Positions 1 to 10,153 are shown, counted from the stretch's first letter. The stretch: 44,653 nucleotides of DNA from Gaiellasilicea sp033857955 (GCA_033857955.1 JAWVCW010000035.1:1-44653), one strand, 5' to 3'. Notes: a model not told the origin generated them from the sequence alone. Numbers and translations are program-made.

Positions 1-152
1 GCTGCGCCTCCCGGCCGGCGGAGCCGGCCTCCGGCGCAGCCTCGCGCCGCTCGCGGCGCTCCAGCCGGCGGCCCGTACCTCCGTACTGTTCCACCGGCCT
101 ACGCACCGCAAGCGGCGCGCCAGGAACCGCGCGCCAGCCGCCGGAACCGGCG
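1..152. repeat. Cluster of GC-rich inverted repeats
   Basis: Several stems lie side by side. Bases 1-8 (GCTGCGCC) pair with 33-40, enclosing an inner GGCCGG/CCGGCC pair. GCGCCGC at 44-50 pairs with 53-59 across two bases. GGCGCGC at 114-120 pairs with 129-135. CGCCGG at 139-144 pairs with 147-152. No open reading frame here looks like a protein. The cluster lies just downstream of the minus-strand genes and may end their transcripts, or it may be a REP-like repeat. The core GCCGGCGGAGCCGGC closely resembles a palindrome inside the moeZ-like gene near 21773-21795. The left edge is cut by the window. Confidence 0.55.
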
Positions 153-164
153 ACTGAGGCGAAG

Positions 165-320
165 CTAGAGGTAGGTCATGAGCTTCGCGCCGTGACCGCA
201 GTCGCGGTGCTTGACGCCGCACCTGCGGCAGTCCCAGTGCTCCCAGACGATCCACTTGAGGTGCTGGAACTCGAGCGCGATCAGCGCGATGCACCAGAGC
301 AGGATTTGTCCGTCGCCCAT
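165..320 (-). CDS. 51-residue zinc-ribbon-like small protein
   Basis: This is a short reading frame from an ATG at 318-320 to a TAG at 165-167, downstream of malate synthase on the same strand. The product has a hydrophobic N-terminal stretch (residues 6-16, ILLWCIALIAL) and several Trp residues. A C-terminal cluster C31-x2-C34-G-x3-H38-x2-C41-G-H43 looks like a small metal-binding knuckle. The amino acid make-up is that of a real small protein rather than the Arg/Pro/Ala-rich translation typical of shadow frames here. No good Shine-Dalgarno is visible: GGGAG abuts the ATG, so it may be leaderless or translated from the malate synthase transcript. I do not recognise a named family. Function is unknown; membrane association with a cytoplasmic metal site is a guess. 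Confidence 0.6.
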   Translation of the reverse strand: MGDGQILLWCIALIALEFQHLKWIVWEHWDCRRCGVKHRDCGHGAKLMTYL

Positions 321-399
321 CTCCCAATGTTGTCGGTTGCAGCAGGCTCAGAGCAATGGGCCGTGCGGCGGGTTCTCGGGGCCGCAGGTCCTAGTGCCG

Positions 400-1884
<1,485 letters not shown>

Positions 1885-1942
1885 CGCACGAGCTTAGACG
1901 CCCGGGGTTCAAAGGCGACACGCAACTGAGTACCCTGGAGCC

Positions 1943-4900
1943 GTGCGCGGGCTACGACCGTTCGTCGCGATCGCCGTAGCCGCCGTGCTGGGAGTCCTCG
2001 TGCACGTCCCGGGTGCGTCGCCGTCCACGAGCGGCCTTACGGGCACGACCGAGATGACCGGCGTCCGCTTGAGAGACGTCGCCGGGCAGGCTGGGCTGAA
2101 CTTCCGCCAGGGCGCGTTCCGCTTCGGGGTGTCCGCGGACCCGGTGTCGATGATGGGCGGCGGGCTGTGCTGGCTCGACTACGACCGCGACGGCTGGCTC
2201 GACCTCTTCGTCGTGAATTCGTACTCGGAGCGGGACACAGAGCGCTACGAACAGAAGGGCGGCTTGCCCCACAGCGCCCTCTTCCACAACGTCAAGGGAA
2301 GGTTCGTCGATGTCAGCCGCCGCGCGGGCGCCGGCCTCGCCGTTCGCGGCACCGGGTGCGTCGCGGCCGACCTCGACCAGGACGGACACACGGATCTCTA
2401 CGTCACGACTGCCCTGAGAAGCGCCCTGCTCTGGAACAACGGCAACGGCACATTCACCGAGGGTGCGGCGGGTGCGGGCGTCGACGCCTCGGGCTGGCGC
2501 ACGTCGGCCGCGGCCGGAGACGTGAACGGGGACGGCCGGCCCGATCTCTTCGTCGGCGGCTACACGGATCTGAACGCTCCGATTCCAGGCTCCGACGCCG
2601 GGTTCCCACAGAGCCACGCAGGCGTCCGCGACCTTCTCTACCTCAACCAGGGCCGTGGCAAGGGGCGCCATGCCCAGTTCCGCGAGGTCGGACGCCAGGC
2701 GGGGCTCGAGACGGCGCGGTTCGACCACACGCTCGGGGCCGTCTTCTCCGATCTCGACCGCGATGGTCGTCTGGACCTGTATGTCGCCAACGACGAAGAC
2801 CCGAACCGCCTGTACGAGAACGTCAACTGGCCGGGCGGCGTCAGGACCGATCCGGCGGGCCTCGGTTTCCGCTTCGAGGAGCGTGCCGGCAGCGCCGGTG
2901 CTGCAGACCCGAACGCCGGCATGGGGATCGCGGCCGGAGACGCCAACGGCGACGGGCTCCCGGACCTCTTCGTCAGCAACTCCCGGGGTCAGAAGCACGT
3001 CGTCCTGACGGGCCTGCCGCCGGGGAAGAACGGCTCGACGTTCGCCGACGGGCGGGCCGGCTTTGCCGCCGCCTTCGGCAAGTCGTTCACCGGCTGGGGC
3101 GCGTCGTGGGCCGACCTCGACCTCGACGGTGATCCGGACCTGGTGCTCGCCAACGGGGCCATCCCCGTCACGCACCTCGCGCGGAACGCCCAGCCGATCC
3201 AGGTGCTCGAGAACCGGTCGGCGGGGCAATTCGCCGACGCGAGCGGAGTCGTCGGCGTCGCAGGGCTGCCCCGGGTCGTCGGCCGGGGACTTGCCGTCGC
3301 GGACTACGACAACGACGGCAGGCTCGACATCGCGATCAACTCGGTCGGCGGCCGGCTCCTCCTGCTGAAGAGCACGGCCCCGGCCGGCAACTGGCTCGAG
3401 GTCGCGACCGGCGCCTTCCAGCCGGGGGCGCAGGTGACCGTGGTGCTGCCCGACGGCCGCCGGCTCGTCCGCGAGGTGCAGGCCGGCGGCAGCTACCTCT
3501 CGTCGGAGGATCCCCGCGTCCACTTCGGCCTCGGGCAGGCGACGAGCGTGAGCGAGTTGATCGTCCGCTTCCCGAGCGGCCGCGAGACGCGTCTCGTCGG
3601 GGTCCCGGCCAACCGCCTGGTGACGGTGCGCGAGGAGCCCTGGCGGCTCAGGGGCTGCGTGCCGGCCCTCCCGGAACGCTCGGTCGCGCGCGTCTGGGAC
3701 GAGGCGATCCTCGATGCGATCCGGCGCGACGTGCCGGCGCCGACCACGCACGCTCGCAATCTCTTCCACCTGTCGGCTGCGATGTGGGACGCCTGGGCGG
3801 CCTACGACCGCACCGCCGACGGCTACTTCGTGCGGGAGAAGCACCGGGCGCCCGATGTGCAGGCAGCCCGGGAGGCAGCGATCAGCTACGCCGCGTACCG
3901 GGTCCTCCTCTGGCGCTACGCCCAGGGCGCCGGGCTACAGACGACGTTCGATGCGCTGACGGCGACGATGACCTCGCTCTGCTTCAGCCCCGGGTTCACG
4001 AGCGGGCAGGGAGACTCTCCCGCCGCGCTCGGGAACCGCATCGCGGCGGCCGTGATCAAGGCAGGGCTCAGCGACGGCTCGCTCGAGGCACAGCACTATG
4101 CCGACCCGAGCTACCGGCCGGTGAACGCGCCCCTGGTCGTGGCGAGCCCCGGTGCGACGATGCACGATCCGACCTTCTGGCAGCCGCTCGCGCTCGAGCA
4201 GATCATCTCCCAGAACGGGATCGCGGTCCCGGGAAGGGTGCAGACGTTCATCGGCGCCCAGTGGGGGCACGTGCGCGGCTTCGCGCTGCCGGCCTCCAAG
4301 CGTGGCCTGCCGATCGACCCCGGCAAGCCGCCGTTCGGCACAGCGGAGACCGACACCTACAAGCAGCAGGCGGTCGAGGTGATCCGTGCGAGCAGCGACC
4401 TCGACGCGAACGACGGGACGACGATCGACATCGGGCCGGGTTCGCGCGGCGACAATCCGCTCGGCACGAACGGCGGCAACGGGTATGAGCTCAATCCCGT
4501 GACGGGCATGCCATACGCGCCGAACGTCGTCCGGCGGGCGGACTTCGCGCGCATCGTGACCGAGTTCTGGGCGGACGGGCCCAGCTCCGAGACGCCGCCC
4601 GGGCACTGGAACGTGCTCGCGAACACCGTCTCCGACTCGCCGCAGCTCCAGTCGCGCATCGGCGCGGGAGCAGCGAACCGGCTGAAATGGGATGTCCGCC
4701 TCTACTTCGCCCTCAACGGGGCGGTGCACGACGCGGCGATCGCCGCGTGGGGGATCAAGCGCGAGTACAACGCCGTCCGTCCGATCTCGATGATCCGCTA
4801 CCTGGCCGGCCGCGGCCAGTCGACCGACCCGGCCGGCCCCTCCTACGACCGGGAAGGACTGCCGCTCGTCCCCGGCCTGATCGAGGTCGTCACGGCAGCC

Positions 4901-5377
4901 TCGAGCATGCCGGGGCAGCGGCACGCCTCACTGGCGGGGCACGTCAGCGAGATCGCGGTGCGCTCCTGGAGCGGCAAGGCCGGCGTCGGCTGGGAGCTGG
5001 GTGTGAACTGGTCGACCTACCAGCGCCCGACGTTCGTCACGCCTGCATTTCCCGGCTTCGTCTCGGGGCACAGCACCTTCAGCCACGCGGCTGCCGAGGT
5101 CCTGACGGGTATCACCGGCAGCGCGTACTTCCCGGGCGGCCTGTTCGAACAGACCTTCAACCAGGGATACCTCAAGCTCGAGCAGGGGCCGACCGCTCCC
5201 CTGACGCTTCAGGCGGCCACCTACTACGACGCCGCCGACCAGGCCGGCATCTCGCGCATCTACGGCGGCATCCACGTCACGGCGGACGACTTCACAGGCC
5301 GCCGGGTCGGTTCGACGGTCGGCAAGGCTGCGTGGACGCTCGCCCAGCGCTACTTCGCCGGCTCCGCACGCCGCTGA
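1943..5377 (+). CDS. Secreted FG-GAP/ASPIC-UnbV propeller fused to a vanadium haloperoxidase-like domain
   Basis: This 1144-residue protein starts with GTG and a signal peptide (RPFVAIAVAAVLGVLVHVPG). Residues ~40-475 hold at least seven calcium-type loops of the form DxDxDGxxD, the first at D79 (DYDRDGWLD) and the last at D454 (DYDNDGRLD). This is an FG-GAP/VCBS beta-propeller of the CRTAC1 type. Residues ~480-562 match the ASPIC/UnbV domain. Residues ~575-1144 are a vanadium-dependent haloperoxidase/PAP2-type helical domain. It has all three vanadate/phosphate-binding motifs: K939-x6-R946-P947, S1041-G-H1043, and S1104-R1105 with H1111. These residues suggest a competent oxyanion site. Activity could be halide oxidation or acid phosphatase; sequence alone does not decide. 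There is no sign of a frameshift between the halves. The protein acts outside the membrane. Confidence 0.92.
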   Translation: MRGLRPFVAIAVAAVLGVLVHVPGASPSTSGLTGTTEMTGVRLRDVAGQAGLNFRQGAFRFGVSADPVSMMGGGLCWLDYDRDGWLDLFVVNSYSERDTERYEQKGGLPHSALFHNVKGRFVDVSRRAGAGLAVRGTGCVAADLDQDGHTDLYVTTALRSALLWNNGNGTFTEGAAGAGVDASGWRTSAAAGDVNGDGRPDLFVGGYTDLNAPIPGSDAGFPQSHAGVRDLLYLNQGRGKGRHAQFREVGRQAGLETARFDHTLGAVFSDLDRDGRLDLYVANDEDPNRLYENVNWPGGVRTDPAGLGFRFEERAGSAGAADPNAGMGIAAGDANGDGLPDLFVSNSRGQKHVVLTGLPPGKNGSTFADGRAGFAAAFGKSFTGWGASWADLDLDGDPDLVLANGAIPVTHLARNAQPIQVLENRSAGQFADASGVVGVAGLPRVVGRGLAVADYDNDGRLDIAINSVGGRLLLLKSTAPAGNWLEVATGAFQPGAQVTVVLPDGRRLVREVQAGGSYLSSEDPRVHFGLGQATSVSELIVRFPSGRETRLVGVPANRLVTVREEPWRLRGCVPALPERSVARVWDEAILDAIRRDVPAPTTHARNLFHLSAAMWDAWAAYDRTADGYFVREKHRAPDVQAAREAAISYAAYRVLLWRYAQGAGLQTTFDALTATMTSLCFSPGFTSGQGDSPAALGNRIAAAVIKAGLSDGSLEAQHYADPSYRPVNAPLVVASPGATMHDPTFWQPLALEQIISQNGIAVPGRVQTFIGAQWGHVRGFALPASKRGLPIDPGKPPFGTAETDTYKQQAVEVIRASSDLDANDGTTIDIGPGSRGDNPLGTNGGNGYELNPVTGMPYAPNVVRRADFARIVTEFWADGPSSETPPGHWNVLANTVSDSPQLQSRIGAGAANRLKWDVRLYFALNGAVHDAAIAAWGIKREYNAVRPISMIRYLAGRGQSTDPAGPSYDREGLPLVPGLIEVVTAASSMPGQRHASLAGHVSEIAVRSWSGKAGVGWELGVNWSTYQRPTFVTPAFPGFVSGHSTFSHAAAEVLTGITGSAYFPGGLFEQTFNQGYLKLEQGPTAPLTLQAATYYDAADQAGISRIYGGIHVTADDFTGRRVGSTVGKAAWTLAQRYFAGSARR

Positions 5378-5423
5378 GCCATCGCTCGGCGGGCGCTGGC
5401 TCGCGGGGCGAGAAAGCGGTTAA

Positions 5424-5828
5424 ATGGACAGTCAGATGATCGAGTTCCATCTGGATCCGCGTTCGGGCGTCGCGCCGTACCTCCAGATCGTGCAGCAGGT
5501 CAAGGAGGCGCTACGGCTCGGCCTGCTCGATGTCGGCGACCAGCTGCCGACGGTCCGTGAGGTTGTCGCAGACCTGGCGATCAATCCGAACACCGTTGCG
5601 AAGGGCTATCGGGAGCTCGAGGCGAGCGGGCTCGTCGAGGCACGGCCCGGGCGAGGCACGTTCATCACGAGCACACTCGCGGCCCCCTCCCTGAAGCACC
5701 ATGAGGCGCTCCGCCACGAGCTCGAGAGCTGGCTCGAGGCGGCTGACCGGGCGGGGCTCGACGAGGAGAGCATCCGCGCGGTGATCTCGACGACGCTGCG
5801 GGAGGCGTTCGTACGCCGAGTGGCATGA
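5424..5828 (+). CDS. GntR-family regulator, YtrA type
   Basis: A 134-residue DNA-binding regulator. Residues ~10-75 form the GntR winged helix (YLQIVQQVKEALRLG, then LAINPNTVAKGYRELE and ARPGRGTFI). The C-terminal tail is a short helical dimerisation segment rather than a large ligand domain, which defines the YtrA subfamily. These regulators normally repress the ABC operon they head, and here an ABC ATPase follows with an ATGA overlap. Two in-frame ATGs (5424 and 5436) are possible. The second gives the usual family N-terminus MIEFHLD, but neither has a strong ribosome site. The inducer is unknown. Confidence 0.9.
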   Translation: MDSQMIEFHLDPRSGVAPYLQIVQQVKEALRLGLLDVGDQLPTVREVVADLAINPNTVAKGYRELEASGLVEARPGRGTFITSTLAAPSLKHHEALRHELESWLEAADRAGLDEESIRAVISTTLREAFVRRVA

Positions 5829-6721
5829 CGTCCCCGCTCGTGACGCACGGAGTGGGGAAGCGCTATCGGCGACGCTGGGCGCTGCGCGACTGCACATTGA
5901 CGGTCCCTGAGCGGGCGATCGTCGGCCTGGCAGGGCCCAATGGGGCGGGCAAGTCGACGCTCCTCGGCCTGACGGTCGGATTGTTCGCGCCGACCGAGGG
6001 CCGGATCGACGTGCTGGGGCGCGATCCGCGGCGCCAGCCGGAGGTGCTCGCCGATGTCGGGTATGTCGCCCGGGACGCGCCCCTGTACCGCTCGTTCACG
6101 GTGCGCGACACGATCGAGTTCGCGCGCGCGACGAACCCAGGCTGGGACGAGACGATCGCCGGCGAGTTCCTCACGCGTCTGTCTGCAGACGACCGCGTCT
6201 CGACGCTTTCTGCGGGCGGACGGGCCCGCCTCGCGCTCGCAGTGGCGCTCGGGAAGCGGCCGGCCCTGTTGCTCCTCGACGAGCCGTTCGCGCGGCTCGA
6301 CCCGCTCGCGGCACGTGAGTTTCTCCAGCTGCTGATGGACGGCGTCTCGGAGCTCGAGGCCACAGTCGTGATCGCCTCGCACGTGATCGCCGACATCGAG
6401 CGCGTCTCCGACCACATCGTCCTCCTGAGCGAGGGACATGTCCGGCTCGAGGGCAGCGTCGAGGAGCTGGTCTCGTCGCATCGCCTGCTGACCGGCGCGG
6501 CCCGGCCGCTCGGCAGGATCCCCGGCGTCCAGGAGATCGTCCGGGAGCGGCACAGCGGCCGCCAGATGACGCTGCTCGCACGGCTCAACGGCCGCGTCGT
6601 CGACACCTCGTGGTCGGTCGACGAGATCGGGCTCGAGGACCTGCTGCTCGCCTACATGGCGCCCGAGCGCCTGCCCGGCCCGACGGCACCGGAGAAGGGG
6701 CGGCTGCGATGGCATGGGTGA
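5825..6721 (+). CDS. ABC transporter ATP-binding protein (exporter type)
   Basis: A 298-residue nucleotide-binding subunit. It has the Walker A GPNGAGKST (K43), a slightly diverged signature LSAGGRARLALA in place of LSGGQ, Walker B LLLLDEPF and the switch His in ASHVIADIE. The C-terminal ~80 residues are the variable tail common in YtrB/CcmA-like exporters. The start ATG overlaps the regulator's TGA by four bases, and the gene overlaps the permease by 13. It should power the neighbouring membrane protein, most likely in export or envelope-stress defence as in YtrA-linked systems. The substrate cannot be read from sequence. Confidence 0.93.
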   Translation: MTSPLVTHGVGKRYRRRWALRDCTLTVPERAIVGLAGPNGAGKSTLLGLTVGLFAPTEGRIDVLGRDPRRQPEVLADVGYVARDAPLYRSFTVRDTIEFARATNPGWDETIAGEFLTRLSADDRVSTLSAGGRARLALAVALGKRPALLLLDEPFARLDPLAAREFLQLLMDGVSELEATVVIASHVIADIERVSDHIVLLSEGHVRLEGSVEELVSSHRLLTGAARPLGRIPGVQEIVRERHSGRQMTLLARLNGRVVDTSWSVDEIGLEDLLLAYMAPERLPGPTAPEKGRLRWHG

Positions 6722-7656
6722 CGTGGCGGCAACATCGCCACCAGTTGCTCATCGGCCTCGCGTTGATCGTCGGTCTCGCTCTCGCCGCACTCGTCACCGG
6801 GCTGCCGATGCGGACGGCCTACCAGCGGGAAGCGCTTTCCTCCTGCTTGCCGCCGACCGCGCGCTCCGGCTGCGACATCATCGTGCGCCACTTCCAGAGT
6901 GAGTTCGGAAGCCGCGTCGACATCGCGCGCTACCTCATCCTTCTGCCGGCGCTCGTGGGGATGTTCGTCGGCGCTCCGCTCCTTGCTCGGGAGCTGGAGC
7001 ACGGCACGCATCGGTTTGCGTGGACACAAGCCGTGACCCGGCGGCGGTGGCTGCTTTCGAAGACGTTGCTGCTCGCGCTGGCGGTCACGCTGAGCGCGCT
7101 GGTCCTGAGCGCGATCGTGACGTGGTGGCGGCAGCCGTTCGACGGTCTCGAGGGCCGCATGAGCCCGAGCGGCTTCGAGATCCAGGGCTTGGTCGTGCCT
7201 GCCTACGCCGTGTTCGCTCTCGCTCTCGGCGTGCTCGCCGGTGCCGCGCTTCGGCGCAGCCTTGCGGCGATGTCGCTGACTCTGGCTGCGTTCGTCGCCG
7301 TTCGGCTCGCAGTGGCCAAGCTCCTACGGCCGCGCTACGAGTCGCCAGAGCACGAGACGATGGCAGGGCTGGTCCCCGGCGCCCACGCCCGTGACTGGGT
7401 ACTGAGCAACTCGCTCGTCGATGCAGTGGGCCGCCATATCTCCGCGACCCGCGAGGACCTGGCCATCCTGCACGCCCAGCAGGCGCGCATCGACCCGCAG
7501 GAGTACCTGCTCTCGCTCGGCTGGCGCCGCGCTCTCTCCTTTCATCCTGCCGATCAGTTCTGGACATTCCAGGCGATCGAAGCGGGGATCTTCTTCGTGT
7601 TCGCGGCGGCACTCCTCGTCGCGACGGTGTGGCTCCTGCAGCGATCGCCATCGTGA
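6709..7656 (+). CDS. ABC-2 type permease subunit
   Basis: A 315-residue integral membrane protein. A hydrophobic segment follows the N-terminal MAWVTWRQHRHQ, which is a common start for actinobacterial ABC-2 permeases (TWRQHR). A long extracytoplasmic loop with two Cys (SCLPPTARSGC) comes next, then further membrane spans around LLPALVGMFVGAPLLAREL, LLLALAVTLSALVLSAIV, a Leu/Ala-rich pair, and a last span near the C-terminus (FFVFAAALLVATVWLL). The ATG at 6709 overlaps the ATPase gene by 13 bases. An earlier in-frame start at 6610 would overlap it by over 100 bases and lacks family support. Its stop overlaps the GTG of the next gene, so the four genes form one unit. Confidence 0.88.
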   Translation: MAWVTWRQHRHQLLIGLALIVGLALAALVTGLPMRTAYQREALSSCLPPTARSGCDIIVRHFQSEFGSRVDIARYLILLPALVGMFVGAPLLARELEHGTHRFAWTQAVTRRRWLLSKTLLLALAVTLSALVLSAIVTWWRQPFDGLEGRMSPSGFEIQGLVVPAYAVFALALGVLAGAALRRSLAAMSLTLAAFVAVRLAVAKLLRPRYESPEHETMAGLVPGAHARDWVLSNSLVDAVGRHISATREDLAILHAQQARIDPQEYLLSLGWRRALSFHPADQFWTFQAIEAGIFFVFAAALLVATVWLLQRSPS

Positions 7657-8702
7657 AGCCCGCCGGGGACATCTCGGGGCCGCTCGACCGGGCGCAGCTG
7701 CTCAGGTCGCTTGGGGTCACGGCCGCAGCGTTCGGCATCCCCGCAGCCGCCGAGGCTGCGGGCCCCCAGGGAGCCGGCTTCGTGGAGCCCCATCCGCGCT
7801 GGCGCTTCGTCCTCGTCAACCATGCGACGACGAACCCGTTCTTCGTTCCGACCCGCTACGGGATCCAGGACGCGTGCAAGCACTACGGCACGACCTACGA
7901 GTGGACGGGCTCGACGCGCAGCGACGTCGGCGAGATGGTCAGGGCGATGCGACGGGCGATCGACGACCGCGCGGACGGCATCGCGGTGTCGGTGATCGAC
8001 CGGAGAGCTTTCAACAAGCCGACGGCAGAGGCTCTGCGCCGCGGCATCCCCGTCGTCTCGTACAACGCCGACGGTGGGCTGGGCAACAAGCGGCTCGCGT
8101 ACGTCGGCCAGGACCTCTACCAGTCCGGCTTGAAGTTCGGCGCCCGTATCGTCGAGCTCGTCCGCGACGGCGACGTCTTCCTCTTCATCGCAACCCCGGG
8201 GCAGCTCAACATTCAGCCTCGCGTCGACGGCGCCCTCGACGCGATCAAGGATTCCGGCAAGCCGATCCGCGTGACCGTCGTCGCGACGGGTCCCGACGTG
8301 GCCGAGGAGCGAGCTCGGATCGAGGCGACGTATCTGAAAGACAGGAACCTGCGCGGCATGTTCGCCGTCGACGGCGGCTCGACTCAGGGCGTCGCCGACG
8401 TGATGCGCAAGCACCGCCTGCGGAGGCGGGGTGTTCGCGCCGGCGGCTACGACCTGCTGCCGAGAACCCTGCGCTCGATCGCGGACGGCCATCTGGACTT
8501 CACGATCGACCAGCAGCCGTACCTCCAGGGCTTCCTGCCGATTTTCCAGCTGTTCATGGTGAAGTACACCGCCGGGCTCGTCGCGCCGTCGGATACGAAC
8601 ACCGGTCTGCTGTTCGTCACCCGCAGCAATGTGCGGCCGTACCTCACCACGACGACGCGCTACGAGGGCAGCTCCGCCCTCGCCGAGTACCCGGTCACCT
8701 GA
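7653..8702 (+). CDS. Periplasmic sugar-binding protein, type 1 (RbsB/XylF-like)
   Basis: About 349 residues. It starts at a GTG sharing GTGA with the permease stop. The N-terminus (RAQLLRSLGVTAAAFGIPAAAEAA) looks like an export signal, with at best a degenerate twin-arginine motif. The rest is a type-1 solute-binding fold: FVLVNHATTNPFFVPTRYGI, then a conserved ADGIAVSVID strand, GIPVVSYNAD and FAVDGGSTQGVADVM. This family binds sugars for uptake ABC transporters. It is therefore unusual that it is translationally coupled to an exporter-type ABC pair rather than to a sugar permease. It may instead serve the uptake cassette downstream, or act as a sensor. The assignment to a sugar ligand is by family only. 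Confidence 0.85.
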   Translation: MKPAGDISGPLDRAQLLRSLGVTAAAFGIPAAAEAAGPQGAGFVEPHPRWRFVLVNHATTNPFFVPTRYGIQDACKHYGTTYEWTGSTRSDVGEMVRAMRRAIDDRADGIAVSVIDRRAFNKPTAEALRRGIPVVSYNADGGLGNKRLAYVGQDLYQSGLKFGARIVELVRDGDVFLFIATPGQLNIQPRVDGALDAIKDSGKPIRVTVVATGPDVAEERARIEATYLKDRNLRGMFAVDGGSTQGVADVMRKHRLRRRGVRAGGYDLLPRTLRSIADGHLDFTIDQQPYLQGFLPIFQLFMVKYTAGLVAPSDTNTGLLFVTRSNVRPYLTTTTRYEGSSALAEYPVT

Positions 8703-9040
8703 CGAGCCCGGCGTGGGATCCGGCCAGCTCCGCATTGAACTAAATCCCTAGAGGAGTAGTATTACGGCGATCCGGCTCGGGTGGACGACGAGCTCGGACC
8801 GTAGCGCGGAGTGGTGTTCAGGACACGTCCGACAGGTTGACGGGAGTCGAGAACAGGTCTAGTTTTGTGGCGCCCGCGACGGTCGCCGTGGAGCGGTGCG
8901 GCACGTGTACGGCGAAGGAGGTGACCCTCGCGGACGAGATCGCAGGGCAGCAGGGTTCGACCGCGTGGAGGCGGAAACTTGTCGTCTCCACCTGCAGACC
9001 ACCAACCGGGTCCTATCCGAACGAAGATGGAGGGAAGATT
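8703..9040 (+). promoter_or_regulatory. 338-base intergenic leader with two promoter-like pairs
   Basis: I see no gene here. Two sigma-70-like hexamer pairs occur: TTGAAC (8735-8740) with TAGTAT (8757-8762) at 16 bases, and TTGACG (8837-8842) with TAGTTT (8860-8865) at 17 bases. Either could drive the sugar uptake genes and would leave a leader of ~170-280 bases. The frame of the downstream gene stays open upstream, but that stretch lacks a credible start and would bury the signal peptide. An AAGGAGGTGA run near 8916-8925 looks like a ribosome site without a matching downstream start. No recognised riboswitch is apparent. Confidence 0.35.
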
Positions 9041-10102
9041 GTGAAGAAAGTCATCGTTGCTCTTGTGATCGGGGCTCTGACCGTGAGCGTCTCCGTCACC
9101 TCGGCTATTGCGAAGCCGACCAAGAAGACGGCAAGCGCCGACATCTGCGTCCTGCTGCCGGATCCGAAGTCGTCGGTTCGCTGGGAGACGCAGGACCGGC
9201 CAGGGTTCGTGGCGGCGTTCAAGAAGGCGAAGGTCTCGTACGTGATCACCAACGCCAACGGCGACCCCCAGAAGCAGAAGACGCAGGCCGACCAGTGTCT
9301 CGCGAATGGTGCGAAGGTCGTCATCCTGATCTCGCTCGACAAGGGCTCCTCGATCGCGATCGAGGCCGCGGCCAAGTCGCGGGGTGCGAAGGTGATCGAG
9401 TACGACCGTCAGGTGATCGGCGGCAGCGCCGCGATCTACATCTCGTGGGACGGCAGAGCCGTCGGCGTCCTCCAGGGCAAGGGCGTCGTTGCCGGCCTGA
9501 AGGCGAACGGGATGTACTCGAAGAAGCCGGTCGTCGCCGAGTTGAACGGTGGCCAGACCGACAACAACTCGTTTCTGTTCAAGGGCGGCTACGACTCGGT
9601 CCTCAACCCCATGTACAAGAACGGCACGTTCAAGAAGGGACCGGATCAGTTCACGCCGGGCTGGGACAACCAGAAGGCGGGAACGATCTTCGAGCAGATG
9701 CTCGTCAAGACGAGCAACAAGATCGACGCGGTCGCCGCGGCCAACGACGGCCTCGCGAACGCGGTCATCGTCGCTCTGAAGGCGCACAAGCTGAAGCCGA
9801 TCCCGCTCAGCGGCCAGGATGCCACCTCGCAGGGCGTTCAGAACATCATCTCGGGCTGGCAGACGATGACGGTCTGGAAGGACCAGCGGGCAGGCGCGGG
9901 CATCACGGCCACCGCGGCGGTCGCGCTGTTGAAGGGCCAGAAGCCCAAGCAGACCGGCACGGTGAAGAACGGCAGCAAGACGCTGCCCGCCTACATCATC
10001 GCCCCCGTGTCGATCACGAAGGCGAACTACAAGCAGCTCTTCAACGGATACCTGAAGCGGAGTCAAGTCTGCGTCGGGACGTACGCGAAGTTCTGCAAGT
10101 AG
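9041..10102 (+). CDS. Sugar ABC transporter substrate-binding protein (xylose type)
   Basis: 353 residues from a GTG at 9041 that is preceded by AGGGAAG. The signal peptide is KKVIVALVIGALTVSVSVTS with cleavage near AIA. The mature part opens with ICVLLPDPKSSVRWETQD, continues with NANGDPQKQKTQADQCLANG, and later has AAANDGLANAVIVALKAH and PLSGQDATSQGVQNI. These blocks are characteristic of the XylF-like solute-binding subfamily. It should capture an aldopentose or related sugar outside the membrane and pass it to the permease at 11079. The two genes after it complete the transporter. A strong hairpin right after the stop probably makes this the most abundant product of the operon. Substrate identity beyond sugar is inference. 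Confidence 0.92.
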   Translation: MKKVIVALVIGALTVSVSVTSAIAKPTKKTASADICVLLPDPKSSVRWETQDRPGFVAAFKKAKVSYVITNANGDPQKQKTQADQCLANGAKVVILISLDKGSSIAIEAAAKSRGAKVIEYDRQVIGGSAAIYISWDGRAVGVLQGKGVVAGLKANGMYSKKPVVAELNGGQTDNNSFLFKGGYDSVLNPMYKNGTFKKGPDQFTPGWDNQKAGTIFEQMLVKTSNKIDAVAAANDGLANAVIVALKAHKLKPIPLSGQDATSQGVQNIISGWQTMTVWKDQRAGAGITATAAVALLKGQKPKQTGTVKNGSKTLPAYIIAPVSITKANYKQLFNGYLKRSQVCVGTYAKFCK

Positions 10103-10110
10103 GACCGATC

Positions 10111-10140
10111 GGTGGGGGCCGTCGTAGGACGGCCCCCACC
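10111..10140 (+). terminator. Hairpin after the sugar-binding protein gene
   Basis: GGTGGGGGCCGTC (10111-10123) pairs perfectly with 10128-10140 across a GTAG loop, a 13-base-pair stem. It begins nine bases after the stop codon and ends 13 bases before the ATPase start. There is no long T tract. A stem here commonly acts as a partial terminator or RNA-stabilising element that lifts binding-protein level above that of the membrane parts. Confidence 0.75.
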
Positions 10141-10153
10141 TCTATCCCCCGCG

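Noticed and set aside
1952..3844. A minus-strand open frame of 630 codons opposite the propeller domain
   Set aside because: Antisense to a gene with clear repeat motifs; the translation has no recognisable domain and matches the composition of shadow frames.
8837..9040. N-terminal extension of the sugar-binding protein to 8837 or to a GTG near 8921
   Set aside because: It would bury the signal peptide that starts at GTG 9041, which has its own ribosome site.
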